A stretch of 64,000 bases of DNA from Paenibacillus sp. FSL W8-0426 (GCF_037969725.1 NZ_CP150203.1:3178001-3242000), one strand, 5' to 3'. Shown: positions 45,708 through 55,480, numbered from the stretch's first letter. The notes: generated by a model not told the origin, from the sequence alone. Numbers and translations are program-made.

Positions 45708-47270
45708 ATGAATCTTAAAAAGTTCTGTATGGTGCTTGCGGCAAGCGTGCTTGCGATCTCTACGGTTACGGCTTGCAGCGGGAGCAGTACTTCTTCCGAG
45801 GCTCCAGCTTCCGGCAGCGGGGATGGCGTGATCGACTTGGAGGTATGGGGAACGAACATCGGGTACAAAGCGGTGACCAAAGGCAGCAAGCTCTACGAGT
45901 TTTACAAAGAAAAACTTGGCGTTGGCGTAATTAATCCGTACGTAGAGTGGAACGGCGGCACCAATTACCTGAATCAGCTGAATCTGAAGATCGCCGCGAA
46001 CGAAATGCCCGATCTTTTTATCCCGCAGCAAGGCATTGAGGACAGCTTGGCCAAAAACGGCGCGATTGCCGATTTGACGGAACTTTTGCCAAAGCATGCG
46101 CCTAACGTGTGGGAAGCTATTCCCCAGGAAATGTGGGATGTGGTGAAAGCAAACGATCCGACCGGCCAGGGCAAAATTTATTATATTCCTGGTGTCGTGG
46201 AATACGGACGTTATGCCGGCCTGATCCGCCAGGATTGGCTCGACAAGCTCGGGCTGTCCATGCCGACGACTCAAGACGAATACGTCAATGTGCTGAAAGC
46301 ATTTCGGGATATGGACCCGAACGGCAACGGTCAAAAGGATGAACTTCCGACCGGTGGCCGCGAACAGGCGCGCTGGATGGACCATTTGTTTGCCATGTAT
46401 GGCGTAGCGATGTTCGAAGGTTATCCGGAGTGGGATATCTATGACGGCGAATTGACGTATGCCGCAGTGACTCCGAATATGAAAGCCGCCTTGGAATTTA
46501 TCGCCAAGCTCTATCAAGAAGGGCTGATCGACAAAGAATCGTTGTTAAACAGCAAAGACAAGTGGGGCGGCAAGATTCAATCGGACAAGGCAGGGAACTA
46601 TTTTCATTGGGTCGAGAGTGGAAATTTGGTTTTGGAGAATCTGAACAAGAATACGGGCGTGAAGGCCGACTTTACCGTGCTGCCTGTACCGAAAGTCGAG
46701 GGCTATGAAGGGTTCTACACGATGAAAAGGTTTGCGCCGCCGCAGTGGGTCGTGAAGAACAACAAGGACGAGGACAAACTTATGGCGACGTTGAAGCTGC
46801 TCAACAACATGTATAACAAAGAAATTTGGAAGGACTTGTTCCTCGGCGTGGAAGGTATGCATTACGAAATGAAGGACGGTAAAGCCGTCAGACTCCCCGA
46901 CGACAAGAGCAGCCAGGAAAATATGATTTTGAATACTTCATCATCGTTAGCAACGCTTGATTTTACGATGGAATTGCTCAACAGCACGGCCTCCGAGGAA
47001 AGCAAATGGGCCATTGATCAAGTCACACGAAATATGAAGGAAGCGCAAAAGTATGCCAAAGTCATTGCGGGAGACGGCATGCCGGCCAGCATTTACGACG
47101 GTTTCCCCGACATCAACAACCGCACATTGTATGTGGAATACGCTACCAAAATCATTTTGGGACAGTACCCGATCAGCAAGTTCGATGAGTTTGTCGAAAA
47201 GTGGTATCAGTCAGGTGGGGAAGAAGTGACGAAACGGGCCAGGGAATGGCATGCCAAAGTGAAAGAGTAA
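45708..47270 (+). CDS. Extracellular sugar-binding lipoprotein of ABC importer
   Basis: This 520-residue lipoprotein has a Lys-Lys signal peptide and a lipobox VTAC with Cys near residue 23, then a Ser/Gly linker. The calcium-loop-like motif DPNGNGQKDE near residue 205 is shared with the locus A binding protein. SD TAGGGGGAA precedes the ATG. It is third in the importer operon; the ATPase is not encoded here. Confidence 0.93.
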   Translation: MNLKKFCMVLAASVLAISTVTACSGSSTSSEAPASGSGDGVIDLEVWGTNIGYKAVTKGSKLYEFYKEKLGVGVINPYVEWNGGTNYLNQLNLKIAANEMPDLFIPQQGIEDSLAKNGAIADLTELLPKHAPNVWEAIPQEMWDVVKANDPTGQGKIYYIPGVVEYGRYAGLIRQDWLDKLGLSMPTTQDEYVNVLKAFRDMDPNGNGQKDELPTGGREQARWMDHLFAMYGVAMFEGYPEWDIYDGELTYAAVTPNMKAALEFIAKLYQEGLIDKESLLNSKDKWGGKIQSDKAGNYFHWVESGNLVLENLNKNTGVKADFTVLPVPKVEGYEGFYTMKRFAPPQWVVKNNKDEDKLMATLKLLNNMYNKEIWKDLFLGVEGMHYEMKDGKAVRLPDDKSSQENMILNTSSSLATLDFTMELLNSTASEESKWAIDQVTRNMKEAQKYAKVIAGDGMPASIYDGFPDINNRTLYVEYATKIILGQYPISKFDEFVEKWYQSGGEEVTKRAREWHAKVKE

Positions 47271-47292
47271 CCTTCGAACAGGGGGAAAAGCG

Positions 47293-49917
47293 ATGAACCA
47301 TCGATTACAAGATGTGCTTGATGGCCGGGAAAGCAATTATATTCTTCCTTTTCTATGGCAGCACGGAGAGGATGAACAGACGATTCGGCAAGAGATCGCT
47401 CGCGTGCATGAAGCCGGGATCGGAGCGGTATGCGTCGAATCCCGACCTCATCCGGATTTTCTGGGACCGAAATGGTGGGAGGATATGGATGTCATTATGG
47501 ACGAAGCCCGAAATCGAGGCATGAAGGTATGGATTCTTGATGACGATCACTTTCCGACGGGACACGCAGGAGGGAGGGTCAAACAGGCTCCCGCGGAACT
47601 GCATCGCAAGTTTCTGGCGGAGAGGCACATCGACACGTTGGGACCGGCAACAGGGGCTTCGCTGCTGCTGGAACCGATATTGGTGAACGGCAACAATGAA
47701 TTGATATCCGCCGTGGCCGTGCAAAGGGACTCCATAAACGGGGGGCTATGCGGTGCTGCGGTTGATCTTACCGGACTCGTTCAGGATGGAATTTTGTACT
47801 GGGACATTCCTGCAGGATTCTGGCGTGTGTTTGTCATTTCGGTGAATCCGGATGGCGGCAGCAAAAAACAAGAGCATTACTTGAATCCGCTGGACCGGGA
47901 TTCGACCCGTATTTTGATCGACACGGTGTATGAGGCGTTCTTCGAACGATATCGTGAAGATTTCGGACAAACGCTGGCAGGCTTTTTTTCCGACGAGCCC
48001 GGATTTTATAACGATCCGGAAACGTTCGATTTCGACTCGAAGCCGGGTAAACCGGGAGTACCGCTGCCCTGGAGCCGCGACATGCCCGGTTTGCTCAAGC
48101 GGTCGTTGGGTCCCGATTACCAGCAGCAGCTGCATTTGTTGTGGCATGATGCCGGAGAAGCGTCCAGCAAGGTAAGGTATGCCTACATGAATGCCGTCAG
48201 TCAGCTGTACGCGGACCATTTCTGCAGCCAGATCGGAGATTGGTGCCGGGAGCGGGGCGTGGAATACATCGGACACGTGCTGGAGGACAACAACATTCAT
48301 GCGCGATTGGCAGCAGGTGCCGGACACTTTTTTCGCTCGATGTGGGGACAGGATATGTCAGGCCTTGACGTTGTGTTATGGCAGATCGTTCCCGGTTTCG
48401 ACGAACTGCCATTCCGATGGAAGGCAGGAGAGACGGACAGCGAGTTTTTCCACTATGGTCTCGGCAAGCTCGGTGTGTCACTCAGTCATATGGACCCGAA
48501 AAAAAAAGGCCGGACGATGTGTGAACTATATGGGGCATACGGCTGGACGGAAGGTTTGAAATTGATGAAATGGCTTACCGACCATATTCTTGTGAGGGGG
48601 GTTAACCACTTTGTTCCGCATGCGTTTACCCAGAAAGCATTCCCGGACCCGGATCATCCGCCGCATATGTATGCCAGCGGGAAAAATCCGCAATATCGCT
48701 ACTATAAAGTGCTGAATCAATATATCAACCGCATCAGCCATCTGATCTCGGGAGGCAGGCATGTGGCCTCTGCGGCCGTACTGTATCATGCCGAAGCGGA
48801 ATGGTCCGGGGAATCGATGTATTTTCATAAGCCGGTCAAGGAGCTGATGCAGCATCAAATCGATTGCGATGTCGTTCCCGTTGACGTTCTATTGGAAGGA
48901 GCCAGCGTTACCGGCGGAAAACTGCACATCCATCAGGAGGATTACGGGTGCCTGATCATACCCTATGCAGAAGCGCTTCCAGCAGCAATGATTCAGCGTT
49001 TGGCGCAAATGGCCGAGCAAGGGTTGCCGGTCCATTTTATCGACGGGCTGCCTCGACGATCGAGCGAGGGAGTTCAAGTGTTGGCTGAACTGTCACAGCT
49101 CGCCAGCGATCCGAGCGTAAACGTCTCAAGCCTGAAAGGGCTGGCAGCTTCGCTCATCAAAGAAGGACTTTTCGACATTCGGGCAGAGGGAGACTTGCCA
49201 TACCTTCGGAATTACCATTATGTGCATGACGATTTGCATGTGTTCATGTTTTTTAACGAATCCCCGCATCAACCTGTTCAAACGAAGATTCATTTGCCGG
49301 TGTCGGGAAAGTTATATGCTTATGACGGGTTTCTTAATCGGCTAACAAGGGTAGATGCCAGTCAGGATATGGACGGCGGCAGCATGGCTGAGATCGCGCT
49401 TTCCCCCTATGAATCCGTCGTTTGGTTAAACGGGGCTATCGTTGAAGGGAGCGTTGAGGCGATGCCTTGCCCTGCAACCGAATCTACTATCGCTGTTGAG
49501 CTTAACAGGGTATGGACAGTGTCTACGTCCCGAGCGGAAAAGTATCCGCATTTCGAAGCATGGGGATCGTTAAAAGACTTATGCAGCATGAGCGGTCCGG
49601 ACGTTTTGCCGCGATTTTCGGGAACGTTCCGCTACGAAACGGATGTTGGATGGGGTGAAACCTCAGATCGGGTTCTGCTGAACTTAGGCGAGGTGTACGA
49701 AACGGCCGAAGTATGGGTGAATGGGGAGCATGTAGGGGTCCGAATCTGTCCTCCGTATCAACTAGACGTTAGCAGATTCCTCATAAAAGGGAACAATCGT
49801 CTGGTCGTTGAAGTGACGAATACGCTCGTGAAAGAGCAGCGGGACAATTTATCGTCGTTTGCGCAGCAGGAACCGAGCGGCCTTCTTGGGCCCGTGCAAT
49901 TGGTCGTGTTTGAATAG
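47293..49917 (+). CDS. GH106-like glycoside hydrolase
   Basis: This 874-residue protein resembles the GH106/alpha-L-rhamnosidase-like family. It begins with the barrel pattern (PFLWQHGEDEQTIRQEI, GIGAVCVESRPHPDFLG, VWILDDDHFPTGHAGG), has FFSDEPGFYN near residue 230, VEYIGHVLEDN near 325 (acidic residues that may be catalytic), and ends in a beta-sandwich jelly-roll (about 770-874; VLLNLGEVYETAEVWVNGEHVG). No signal peptide is seen, so it would act on imported oligosaccharides. It follows the binding protein by 22 bases. Rhamnose release is a family-based inference. Confidence 0.78.
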   Translation: MNHRLQDVLDGRESNYILPFLWQHGEDEQTIRQEIARVHEAGIGAVCVESRPHPDFLGPKWWEDMDVIMDEARNRGMKVWILDDDHFPTGHAGGRVKQAPAELHRKFLAERHIDTLGPATGASLLLEPILVNGNNELISAVAVQRDSINGGLCGAAVDLTGLVQDGILYWDIPAGFWRVFVISVNPDGGSKKQEHYLNPLDRDSTRILIDTVYEAFFERYREDFGQTLAGFFSDEPGFYNDPETFDFDSKPGKPGVPLPWSRDMPGLLKRSLGPDYQQQLHLLWHDAGEASSKVRYAYMNAVSQLYADHFCSQIGDWCRERGVEYIGHVLEDNNIHARLAAGAGHFFRSMWGQDMSGLDVVLWQIVPGFDELPFRWKAGETDSEFFHYGLGKLGVSLSHMDPKKKGRTMCELYGAYGWTEGLKLMKWLTDHILVRGVNHFVPHAFTQKAFPDPDHPPHMYASGKNPQYRYYKVLNQYINRISHLISGGRHVASAAVLYHAEAEWSGESMYFHKPVKELMQHQIDCDVVPVDVLLEGASVTGGKLHIHQEDYGCLIIPYAEALPAAMIQRLAQMAEQGLPVHFIDGLPRRSSEGVQVLAELSQLASDPSVNVSSLKGLAASLIKEGLFDIRAEGDLPYLRNYHYVHDDLHVFMFFNESPHQPVQTKIHLPVSGKLYAYDGFLNRLTRVDASQDMDGGSMAEIALSPYESVVWLNGAIVEGSVEAMPCPATESTIAVELNRVWTVSTSRAEKYPHFEAWGSLKDLCSMSGPDVLPRFSGTFRYETDVGWGETSDRVLLNLGEVYETAEVWVNGEHVGVRICPPYQLDVSRFLIKGNNRLVVEVTNTLVKEQRDNLSSFAQQEPSGLLGPVQLVVFE

Positions 49918-49924
49918 AAATCAA

Positions 49925-49947
49925 AAAAGTCGCCAGAGGCGACTTTT
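49925..49947. terminator. Bidirectional terminator between GH106-like and hydrolase genes
   Basis: AAAAGTCGCC and GGCGACTTTT pair perfectly around AGA, with T-rich flanks on both strands. The genes converge here. Confidence 0.85.
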
Positions 49948-49973
49948 GCTATTCATCGGACGAATAAGCCGAA

Positions 49974-50834
49974 TTACAAGTTTCGCTGTGCTTCTGCTGC
50001 TTGCAGCAGTTGACCGTCTGTTGCCGAACCGTCAAGGAAAGTCAACAATTCCCGATTGAATTTCTCCGGTTCATCGAATAACATGGCATGGCCGCTATGT
50101 TCAAACATCACCAAGCGGGCATTCGGTATGCTCTGTGCTGTCAGTTCACCCAATTCCGGCTGCACGATTTTGTCTTTCCGCCCGTGGAACACAACGGTCG
50201 GAACGTTGATGGCCGTCAGATCATTTCGGAGATCCTCGTCCCTTAGCGAAACGGCGGCTTTGATCGTTCCATGATGGGATGCTTGATAACAGAGAGACTC
50301 GAGCCATACCATCATGCCAGGCTGCGTTTTGGTCCGGGTGAATTTCAAACCTAATTTATTGAGCATCGCCGGCCTGTTCTCGTAAGCAGCATCGATAAGC
50401 TGCGAAGTGACATCGTCCGGCTCCATGCCATAATCGATCCCGGGACGCCGTGTAAACACCGGCGTCGCGGCACCGGCCAGCAACAACCGATGAATGCCAT
50501 AACCCTGATGGCGAGCCATATATCGAACCGCGATCGCTCCGCCCATGGAAAAACCGACCAAAGCCGCGTTTTCGAGGCGAAGCTCATCAATGATGCTGCG
50601 GAGGTCATCCGCCATGCGGTCATACGAATAATGTTCCCACGGCGCATCGGATTTGCCAAAACCGCGGAGATCAACGCCGATGCAGCGGTAACCTTGCTCC
50701 GCGAGCAGCGTGTATTGATACTCGAACATCAGATGATTGGCCGGCCAGCCGTGCAGAAAGATGACCGGAACGCCTTCACCGATATCTTCAACATAAATGT
50801 TGACGTTGTCCTCAGTCTGTACGTAATGTCCCAT
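49974..50834 (-). CDS. Alpha/beta hydrolase
   Basis: This 286-residue enzyme has the full alpha/beta-hydrolase triad context: HGWPANH (oxyanion), nucleophile Ser 96 in GFSMGG, Asp in HGRKDKIVQPE and His in EHSGHAML. It looks like non-haem haloperoxidase/esterase-type members. ATG at 50834 follows GGGAGGGA; a longer frame from 50879 has no site. The substrate is unknown. Next to the pectin-type genes it could remove acyl esters from oligosaccharides, but it may be unrelated. Confidence 0.88.
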   Translation of the reverse strand: MGHYVQTEDNVNIYVEDIGEGVPVIFLHGWPANHLMFEYQYTLLAEQGYRCIGVDLRGFGKSDAPWEHYSYDRMADDLRSIIDELRLENAALVGFSMGGAIAVRYMARHQGYGIHRLLLAGAATPVFTRRPGIDYGMEPDDVTSQLIDAAYENRPAMLNKLGLKFTRTKTQPGMMVWLESLCYQASHHGTIKAAVSLRDEDLRNDLTAINVPTVVFHGRKDKIVQPELGELTAQSIPNARLVMFEHSGHAMLFDEPEKFNRELLTFLDGSATDGQLLQAAEAQRNL

Positions 50835-51054
50835 TTTGGTTCCCTCCCACCTATTCAATGAAAATACTCTGTTCAGCAATCAAGCTGCTATGGTTTGGCA
50901 ATTCGGTTGTGTTGATACACTATTAAACGCATATCGATAAACGCAAACAAAGTAGTTCCACGACCAAGAAAAGTGCAAGATCCGTTGAGTGAACCACCTT
51001 ATTGAAAACCATCGAAAACGACGATCCAGCCAAACGGTGAAAAATATAAACATA

Positions 51055-51102
51055 AAAAGAAGCCCGAAGACGTAAGAACGGTCCGTCTTTGGGCTCTTTT
51101 CT
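51055..51102 (-). terminator. Terminator after GH105 gene
   Basis: AGCCCGAAGACG and CGTCTTTGGGCT pair over 12 positions. On the minus strand a T tract follows. Confidence 0.8.
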
Positions 51103-52208
51103 TAGTCGGCCGCTTTGGCAGCCAAGTTCATTTCCGCACACATCAAGATGAATGCGCCTGCTCCATGAAGGTCGTTTTCGCTCGTAGGACGAGCAATGTA
51201 ATGGTCATAGTCGCCAATCCCTGTACCGATGCATATGTTGCCGATGACAACGTTGCCGTCGTCGTCAAATTTCAACGTATCAATCACGCCTTGGTAGCCC
51301 TTCCAGGCATACTTCAAGTATTGCGGGTCCAAATATCCGAACCGAACGGCTTTGGCAATGGCGTGCACATACAGCGCGGTGCAGGAGTTTTCGTGCCAAT
51401 TGTCTGCGCGGTCGCCTTTATCCACCACTTGATACCACAATCCGGTGGCAGGGTCCTGGAAGTTCGTCAGTGCGATCAATAGATCCTGTACAATCGCTAC
51501 AAGCTTTTCCTTGTCGGGATGATCCTCAGGCATGTATTCGAACATTTCGAGCAGCGCGACCGGATACCAGCCGATGGCGCGGCCCCAGAATTCCGGCGCA
51601 AGGCCAGTGACCGGATCGGCCCATTTGGCTTCCTTCGTTTCGTCCCAGCCATGATACAGCAAACCGGTAACCGGGTCTTTCGTATGTTTCTCCATGAGCA
51701 GCGCTTGAAAGGTCATCATGTCGATGTATTCGCTTTCACCAAACGTGTGGGCAAATTGCACCGCAATCGGTCCGGCCATGTACAAGCCGTCGAGCCACAT
51801 TTGGTTCGGGTAATGCCCTTTGTGCCAGAATCCGCCGGATTCGTTCGTTGGCCATGATTTCAACAATGGAACAAGTGTATACAGCGCTTTTTTGTACCGC
51901 TCGTCTCCGGTTTGTTCGTAAAGGGTGAAAAGAAGCACGCCAGGCTGGATGTCGTCCAGTTCATCAGGCTTGAATTTTTTGATGCTCCCGTCCTCAAGGA
52001 CCTGGCTGTCGACCCAACCCTTCATATAGTCATATAATTTCTGTTCTCCGGTCTGCCGCCAGCACTTTTCCATGCCGGACAGGAAGACGCCTTGATGGTA
52101 ATGGAAACGGTCCGGCGGAAGGTTCTCCGGCTCGAATTTGTTCATTAAGGCTTCACAAGCTTTGAGCGCCCATTGGATCGGGGTGGTTAGAGATGAAGCA
52201 GTTTGCAT
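51102..52208 (-). CDS. GH105 (GH88-like) unsaturated rhamnogalacturonyl hydrolase
   Basis: This 368-residue enzyme removes the unsaturated galacturonyl residue left by rhamnogalacturonan lyases (YteR/YesR type). The (alpha/alpha)6 pattern is visible with GFWHKGHYPNQMWLDGLYM; the Asp near residue 140 is the expected proton donor. Further marks are HGWDETKEAKWADP and FWGRAIGWYPVALLEM. ATG at 52208 follows AAGGAGGAAGG; a longer frame from 52286 has no site. It lacks a signal peptide and so is intracellular. It is divergent from an AraC gene that probably controls it. Confidence 0.92.
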   Translation of the reverse strand: MQTASSLTTPIQWALKACEALMNKFEPENLPPDRFHYHQGVFLSGMEKCWRQTGEQKLYDYMKGWVDSQVLEDGSIKKFKPDELDDIQPGVLLFTLYEQTGDERYKKALYTLVPLLKSWPTNESGGFWHKGHYPNQMWLDGLYMAGPIAVQFAHTFGESEYIDMMTFQALLMEKHTKDPVTGLLYHGWDETKEAKWADPVTGLAPEFWGRAIGWYPVALLEMFEYMPEDHPDKEKLVAIVQDLLIALTNFQDPATGLWYQVVDKGDRADNWHENSCTALYVHAIAKAVRFGYLDPQYLKYAWKGYQGVIDTLKFDDDGNVVIGNICIGTGIGDYDHYIARPTSENDLHGAGAFILMCAEMNLAAKAAD

Positions 52209-52305
52209 GCGTATCCTTCCTCCTTGGGTTATTTGTACTCTCATTTTAGCATCGGAATATGTACATGTTTTGCGGAAAAACTCCATTTCTTCTTATTTCT
52301 TGCGG

Positions 52306-52311
52306 TATAAT
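52306..52311 (+). promoter_or_regulatory. -10 box of AraC gene
   Basis: TATAAT, 35 bases before the AraC start, with no good -35 at 16-18 bases, which suggests an activator-dependent or weak promoter. Confidence 0.4.
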
Positions 52312-52340
52312 GAACTACAGGGATGGGAGGGAGATCGAGG

Positions 52341-53174
52341 TTGGGGAATCTTTATTTTGAGAACAATGCTGGTACTTTCCTGGTATCCCACCGCAAAGCG
52401 TTAAGTCACCATATGCCGGAAAGCCATTTTCACAGCACCTACGAAATTTATTATTTGATGTCCGGCCATCGGGCGTTTTTTATTCAAGATCGGACGATTA
52501 CGATTAACGAAGGCGATCTCGTTGTGATCGCGCCCAACATTTTGCACCGTACCACCAATGCGGAACGGCCGAAGCATGAACGGCTCATCATCAATATGCA
52601 TGAACGGCTTTTCTCGCCGGACGGTTCCCATCAGGACGTGTTTCGGCCTTTACTCGAACGGGATTATCTGGTCTTGAAACATTCCTTGCGCAGCAGGCAA
52701 CCCATTGAAACGCTTGTCGGTGCGATGATCCAGGAAATGCAGGAACGCAGAAAGGGCTTTGAGTTGTTTGCCCAGACACTTGCGCAGCAGCTCCTCGTTA
52801 CATGCTGCAGGCATTTCATGCAGCACGATGCGGAGCCGATGGCCTCACCGAGCCCCATGCACGAACGAGTGTCGGAGATTGTCCGCCATATTAACGAGCA
52901 TTACATGGAAGAATTATCGCTTCACTTGCTGGCAGACAGGTTCTATATCAGTCCTTATTATTTAAGCCGATCCTTCAAAGAAGCGACGGGGTTTGCGTTT
53001 GTCGAATACGTGAACAGCGTGCGGATCAAAGAAGCAAAAAAGCTGCTTGAGAATACGTCCATGAAAGTGAACCTGATCGCAAGGAAGGTTGGCTTCGGGA
53101 GCGTTACACACTTCGGAAGGGTGTTCCGGTCGGTCACGGGCAATGCCCCGTTGCATTATCGAAGCAAAGAATAA
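52341..53174 (+). CDS. AraC-family transcriptional regulator
   Basis: This 277-residue protein has an N-terminal cupin sensor (HMPESHFHSTYEIYYLMSG, then VIAPNILHRT) and a C-terminal AraC helix-turn-helix pair (about residues 180-275; LLADRFYISPYYLSRSFKEAT and ARKVGFGSVTHFGRVFRSVTG). TTG at 52341 is preferred because GGGAGGGAG lies seven bases upstream; the ATG at 52323 is too close to its SD. It is divergent from the GH105 gene and likely regulates it. Confidence 0.88.
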   Translation: MGNLYFENNAGTFLVSHRKALSHHMPESHFHSTYEIYYLMSGHRAFFIQDRTITINEGDLVVIAPNILHRTTNAERPKHERLIINMHERLFSPDGSHQDVFRPLLERDYLVLKHSLRSRQPIETLVGAMIQEMQERRKGFELFAQTLAQQLLVTCCRHFMQHDAEPMASPSPMHERVSEIVRHINEHYMEELSLHLLADRFYISPYYLSRSFKEATGFAFVEYVNSVRIKEAKKLLENTSMKVNLIARKVGFGSVTHFGRVFRSVTGNAPLHYRSKE

Positions 53175-53315
53175 CACTTCTCAAGTGATGGCTATATCAA
53201 GCTTTGCGTAAAAAAGGCTAACCAATGAGTTTCCCGACTCATCGGTTAGCCTTTTTGCTGTTTCGTATTCATGGGCATCAAAAAAGAACCTTGTAGGCGA
53301 GGCTCTTTGGCAAAC

Positions 53316-53669
53316 TTATTGTCGCTGCTGGTTCGGGAAGCTCCCGAATGACTGGGAAGGCATTCCGATGCCGTGGTTGGTATTATACGGCTGCTCAAAT
53401 GAATTGACATGTTGAGAAGTCGTATTGGCCAGTTGTTGTGCAAGGTTAGCGATTTGTTGCAGCTGTTGGATCGCTGTTTGATGGCCTTGCAGCGCGGTTT
53501 GAATGATATGTGCCGCCTGCTGTTCGCGCTGAGCGAGTTGTTCAAGCTGCTGCGCGTTGCTTTGCTCTTGTCTCAAAAGCTGTTGATACTGCATGGATGC
53601 TTGCTGCGTTTGCTGCGTGAGCTGTTGTGCAAGCTGAGTAATTTGCTGAGACTGTGAAAATTGGTTCAT
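53316..53669 (-). CDS. Glutamine-rich forespore protein (hypothetical)
   Basis: This 117-residue protein contains 37 Gln (32%), no Lys, and long helical repeats such as LAQQLTQQTQQ and IQQLQQIANLAQQL, so a coiled coil is likely. There is no signal peptide. The ATG at 53669 follows GGAGGG. A sigma-G-like promoter TGAATA-18-CATACTA lies just upstream on the minus strand, so forespore expression is expected. No known family is recognised; it is not a typical SspE, though both are Gln-rich. It is divergent from the germination operon. Confidence 0.8.
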   Translation of the reverse strand: MNQFSQSQQITQLAQQLTQQTQQASMQYQQLLRQEQSNAQQLEQLAQREQQAAHIIQTALQGHQTAIQQLQQIANLAQQLANTTSQHVNSFEQPYNTNHGIGMPSQSFGSFPNQQRQ

Positions 53670-53705
53670 GTCGAATCCCTCCAATGGTCATTTGAATAAC
53701 AACTG

Positions 53706-53736
53706 TAGTATGGAATAGGCAATTGGAAAATATTCA
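53706..53736 (-). promoter_or_regulatory. Sigma-G-like promoter of Gln-rich gene
   Basis: On the minus strand TGAATA (53736-53731) and CATACTA (53712-53706) are 18 bases apart, matching sigma-G consensus GNATR-18-CATNNTA. Confidence 0.72.
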
Positions 53737-53802
53737 GTAAAAGTTGGGGGGCGGGGGCACAGATCTTGAAGGTGGAAAACACTCTGTCATTCCAGGCCGT
53801 TA

Positions 53803-53833
53803 TGCATATTTTCAGAAATAGGTAGACATATTA
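53803..53833 (+). promoter_or_regulatory. Sigma-G-like promoter of germination operon
   Basis: TGCATA (53803-53808) and CATATTA (53827-53833) are 18 bases apart, a full match to the sigma-G pattern. The start of transcription would fall near 53840, just before the SD AAAGGAGGT. Confidence 0.72.
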
Positions 53834-53858
53834 ACCGGAAAATAAAGGAGGTGGAATT

Positions 53859-55466
53859 GTGCTGACCCGTTGGATGAAAAAGGCATTTGCAAAGCCTAAA
53901 GAGAATGCTCCACAGGCAGTACAAAATCATCCTTCCGAGAGCATGGGAATATCGTTTCGAGATAAAGTGGAGGCGATTCAAAAGGCGTTTGATCAAAGTC
54001 CCGATTTGGTTGTTCGGGAATTTTCCGCATCGTCTCCAGATGATTCCGTTTTGGCGATCTGTTACCTTGAAGGATTGACAGACCCCGCCTTGATCATTGA
54101 AATGATGGATTCCGTTCTTCGAATGGTCGACTCCATTTCCTCGGCCGAAGAACAATCTATCGATGCATCGGTTAGGAGACTTCTACCTTCTGGAAAAATT
54201 CAAAATTTGCATACGTATTCCAAGGTTTATGAGGCCATGCTAACTGGCCATGTCATTATTTGTATGGACGGCGTACAGCATGTGTTGTCCGTTCCCGTGA
54301 GCGGAGGAGCAAGGAGGTCGGTGGAAGAGCCTACCTCGCAGACGGTGGTCAGGGGTCCGAAAGAAGGTTTCACGGAAGAATTGAGCACCAATATGACCCT
54401 GATCCGGAGAAAACTCCGGACAGCGGATCTGAAGTTTCAAATGCACCATATCGGTTCGGTTTCTCAAACGTCGGTTGCGCTGGTTTATATTCAAAACATC
54501 GCGAAGCCTGAAGTCGTGGAAGAAGCGACAAGGAGGCTTAATGCCATTTGCACCGACAGCATTCTTGAGAGTGGATATATTGAAGAATTTATTCAGGATG
54601 CGCCCTTGACGCCTTTCCCGACGATGCTTAACACAGAGCGGCCGGATACGGTCGCAGGCAGTCTTTTAGATGGTCAAATCGCCATTCTCGTGGATGGAAC
54701 CCCGTTTGCGCTCGTTGCTCCCGTAAGCTTTTTTAATTTCTTTCAAACGACCGAGGATTACTACCAGCGGTATGATATTTCTACATTTCTCAGAGTCATC
54801 CGCATGCTGTGTTTCTTCATTTCGCTTTTGCTGCCATCCACGTTCATCGCATTAACGACCTTTCAGCAAGAAATGATACCTACGACCTTATTGGTCACCC
54901 TTGCAGCCCAACGGGAAGGTGTTCCATTTCCAGCTTTGCTCGAAGCACTGCTCATGGAAATTACGTTTGAAGTCATTCGCGAAGCGGGAGTTCGAATGCC
55001 TCGGGCCATCGGACCGGCAATATCCATCGTTGGCGCATTAGTGATCGGACAGGCTGCGGTCGAAGCAGGATTAGTTTCGGGAGCCATGGTGATCGTCGTG
55101 TCTTTTACCGCGATCGCCAATTTTGTCATTCCATACTTCAGCATGGCGACAGCCGTTCGTTTGCTGCGGTTCCCGTTCATGCTGCTGGCGGGCACGCTGG
55201 GCATATTCGGAATATTGGCCGGGGCCGTGCCTTTATTGGCTCATTTGGTTTCGCTGAGGTCCTTCGGCATTGATTATTTAATGCCATACAGTCCGTTCTA
55301 CAAGTCCAATATGAAAGACCAATTGCTGCGGGTTCCTTGGTGGGCCATGAAAACAAGGCCGGATGAAAAGGCAGGCGCAAACAAAACAAGGCAAGCGGCT
55401 CATCAATTTCCTTCGGGATCAAACAATGCCATAAACAGTATCCCTGATTCCGAAACGGACGAATAA
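53859..55466 (+). CDS. GerA-family spore germination protein (A subunit)
   Basis: This 535-residue protein is the A subunit of a germinant receptor in the inner spore membrane. A soluble N-terminal domain (about 1-280) precedes a membrane domain (about 290-475; PSTFIALTTFQQEMIPTTLLVTLAAQREG, and FVIPYFSMATAVRLLRFPFML). GTG follows AAAGGAGGT. It is first in the GerA-GerC-GerB-type operon, spaced 14 bases from the next gene. The nutrient recognised is not readable. Confidence 0.95.
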   Translation: MLTRWMKKAFAKPKENAPQAVQNHPSESMGISFRDKVEAIQKAFDQSPDLVVREFSASSPDDSVLAICYLEGLTDPALIIEMMDSVLRMVDSISSAEEQSIDASVRRLLPSGKIQNLHTYSKVYEAMLTGHVIICMDGVQHVLSVPVSGGARRSVEEPTSQTVVRGPKEGFTEELSTNMTLIRRKLRTADLKFQMHHIGSVSQTSVALVYIQNIAKPEVVEEATRRLNAICTDSILESGYIEEFIQDAPLTPFPTMLNTERPDTVAGSLLDGQIAILVDGTPFALVAPVSFFNFFQTTEDYYQRYDISTFLRVIRMLCFFISLLLPSTFIALTTFQQEMIPTTLLVTLAAQREGVPFPALLEALLMEITFEVIREAGVRMPRAIGPAISIVGALVIGQAAVEAGLVSGAMVIVVSFTAIANFVIPYFSMATAVRLLRFPFMLLAGTLGIFGILAGAVPLLAHLVSLRSFGIDYLMPYSPFYKSNMKDQLLRVPWWAMKTRPDEKAGANKTRQAAHQFPSGSNNAINSIPDSETDE

Positions 55467-55480
55467 AGGAGCAAAAAGCT

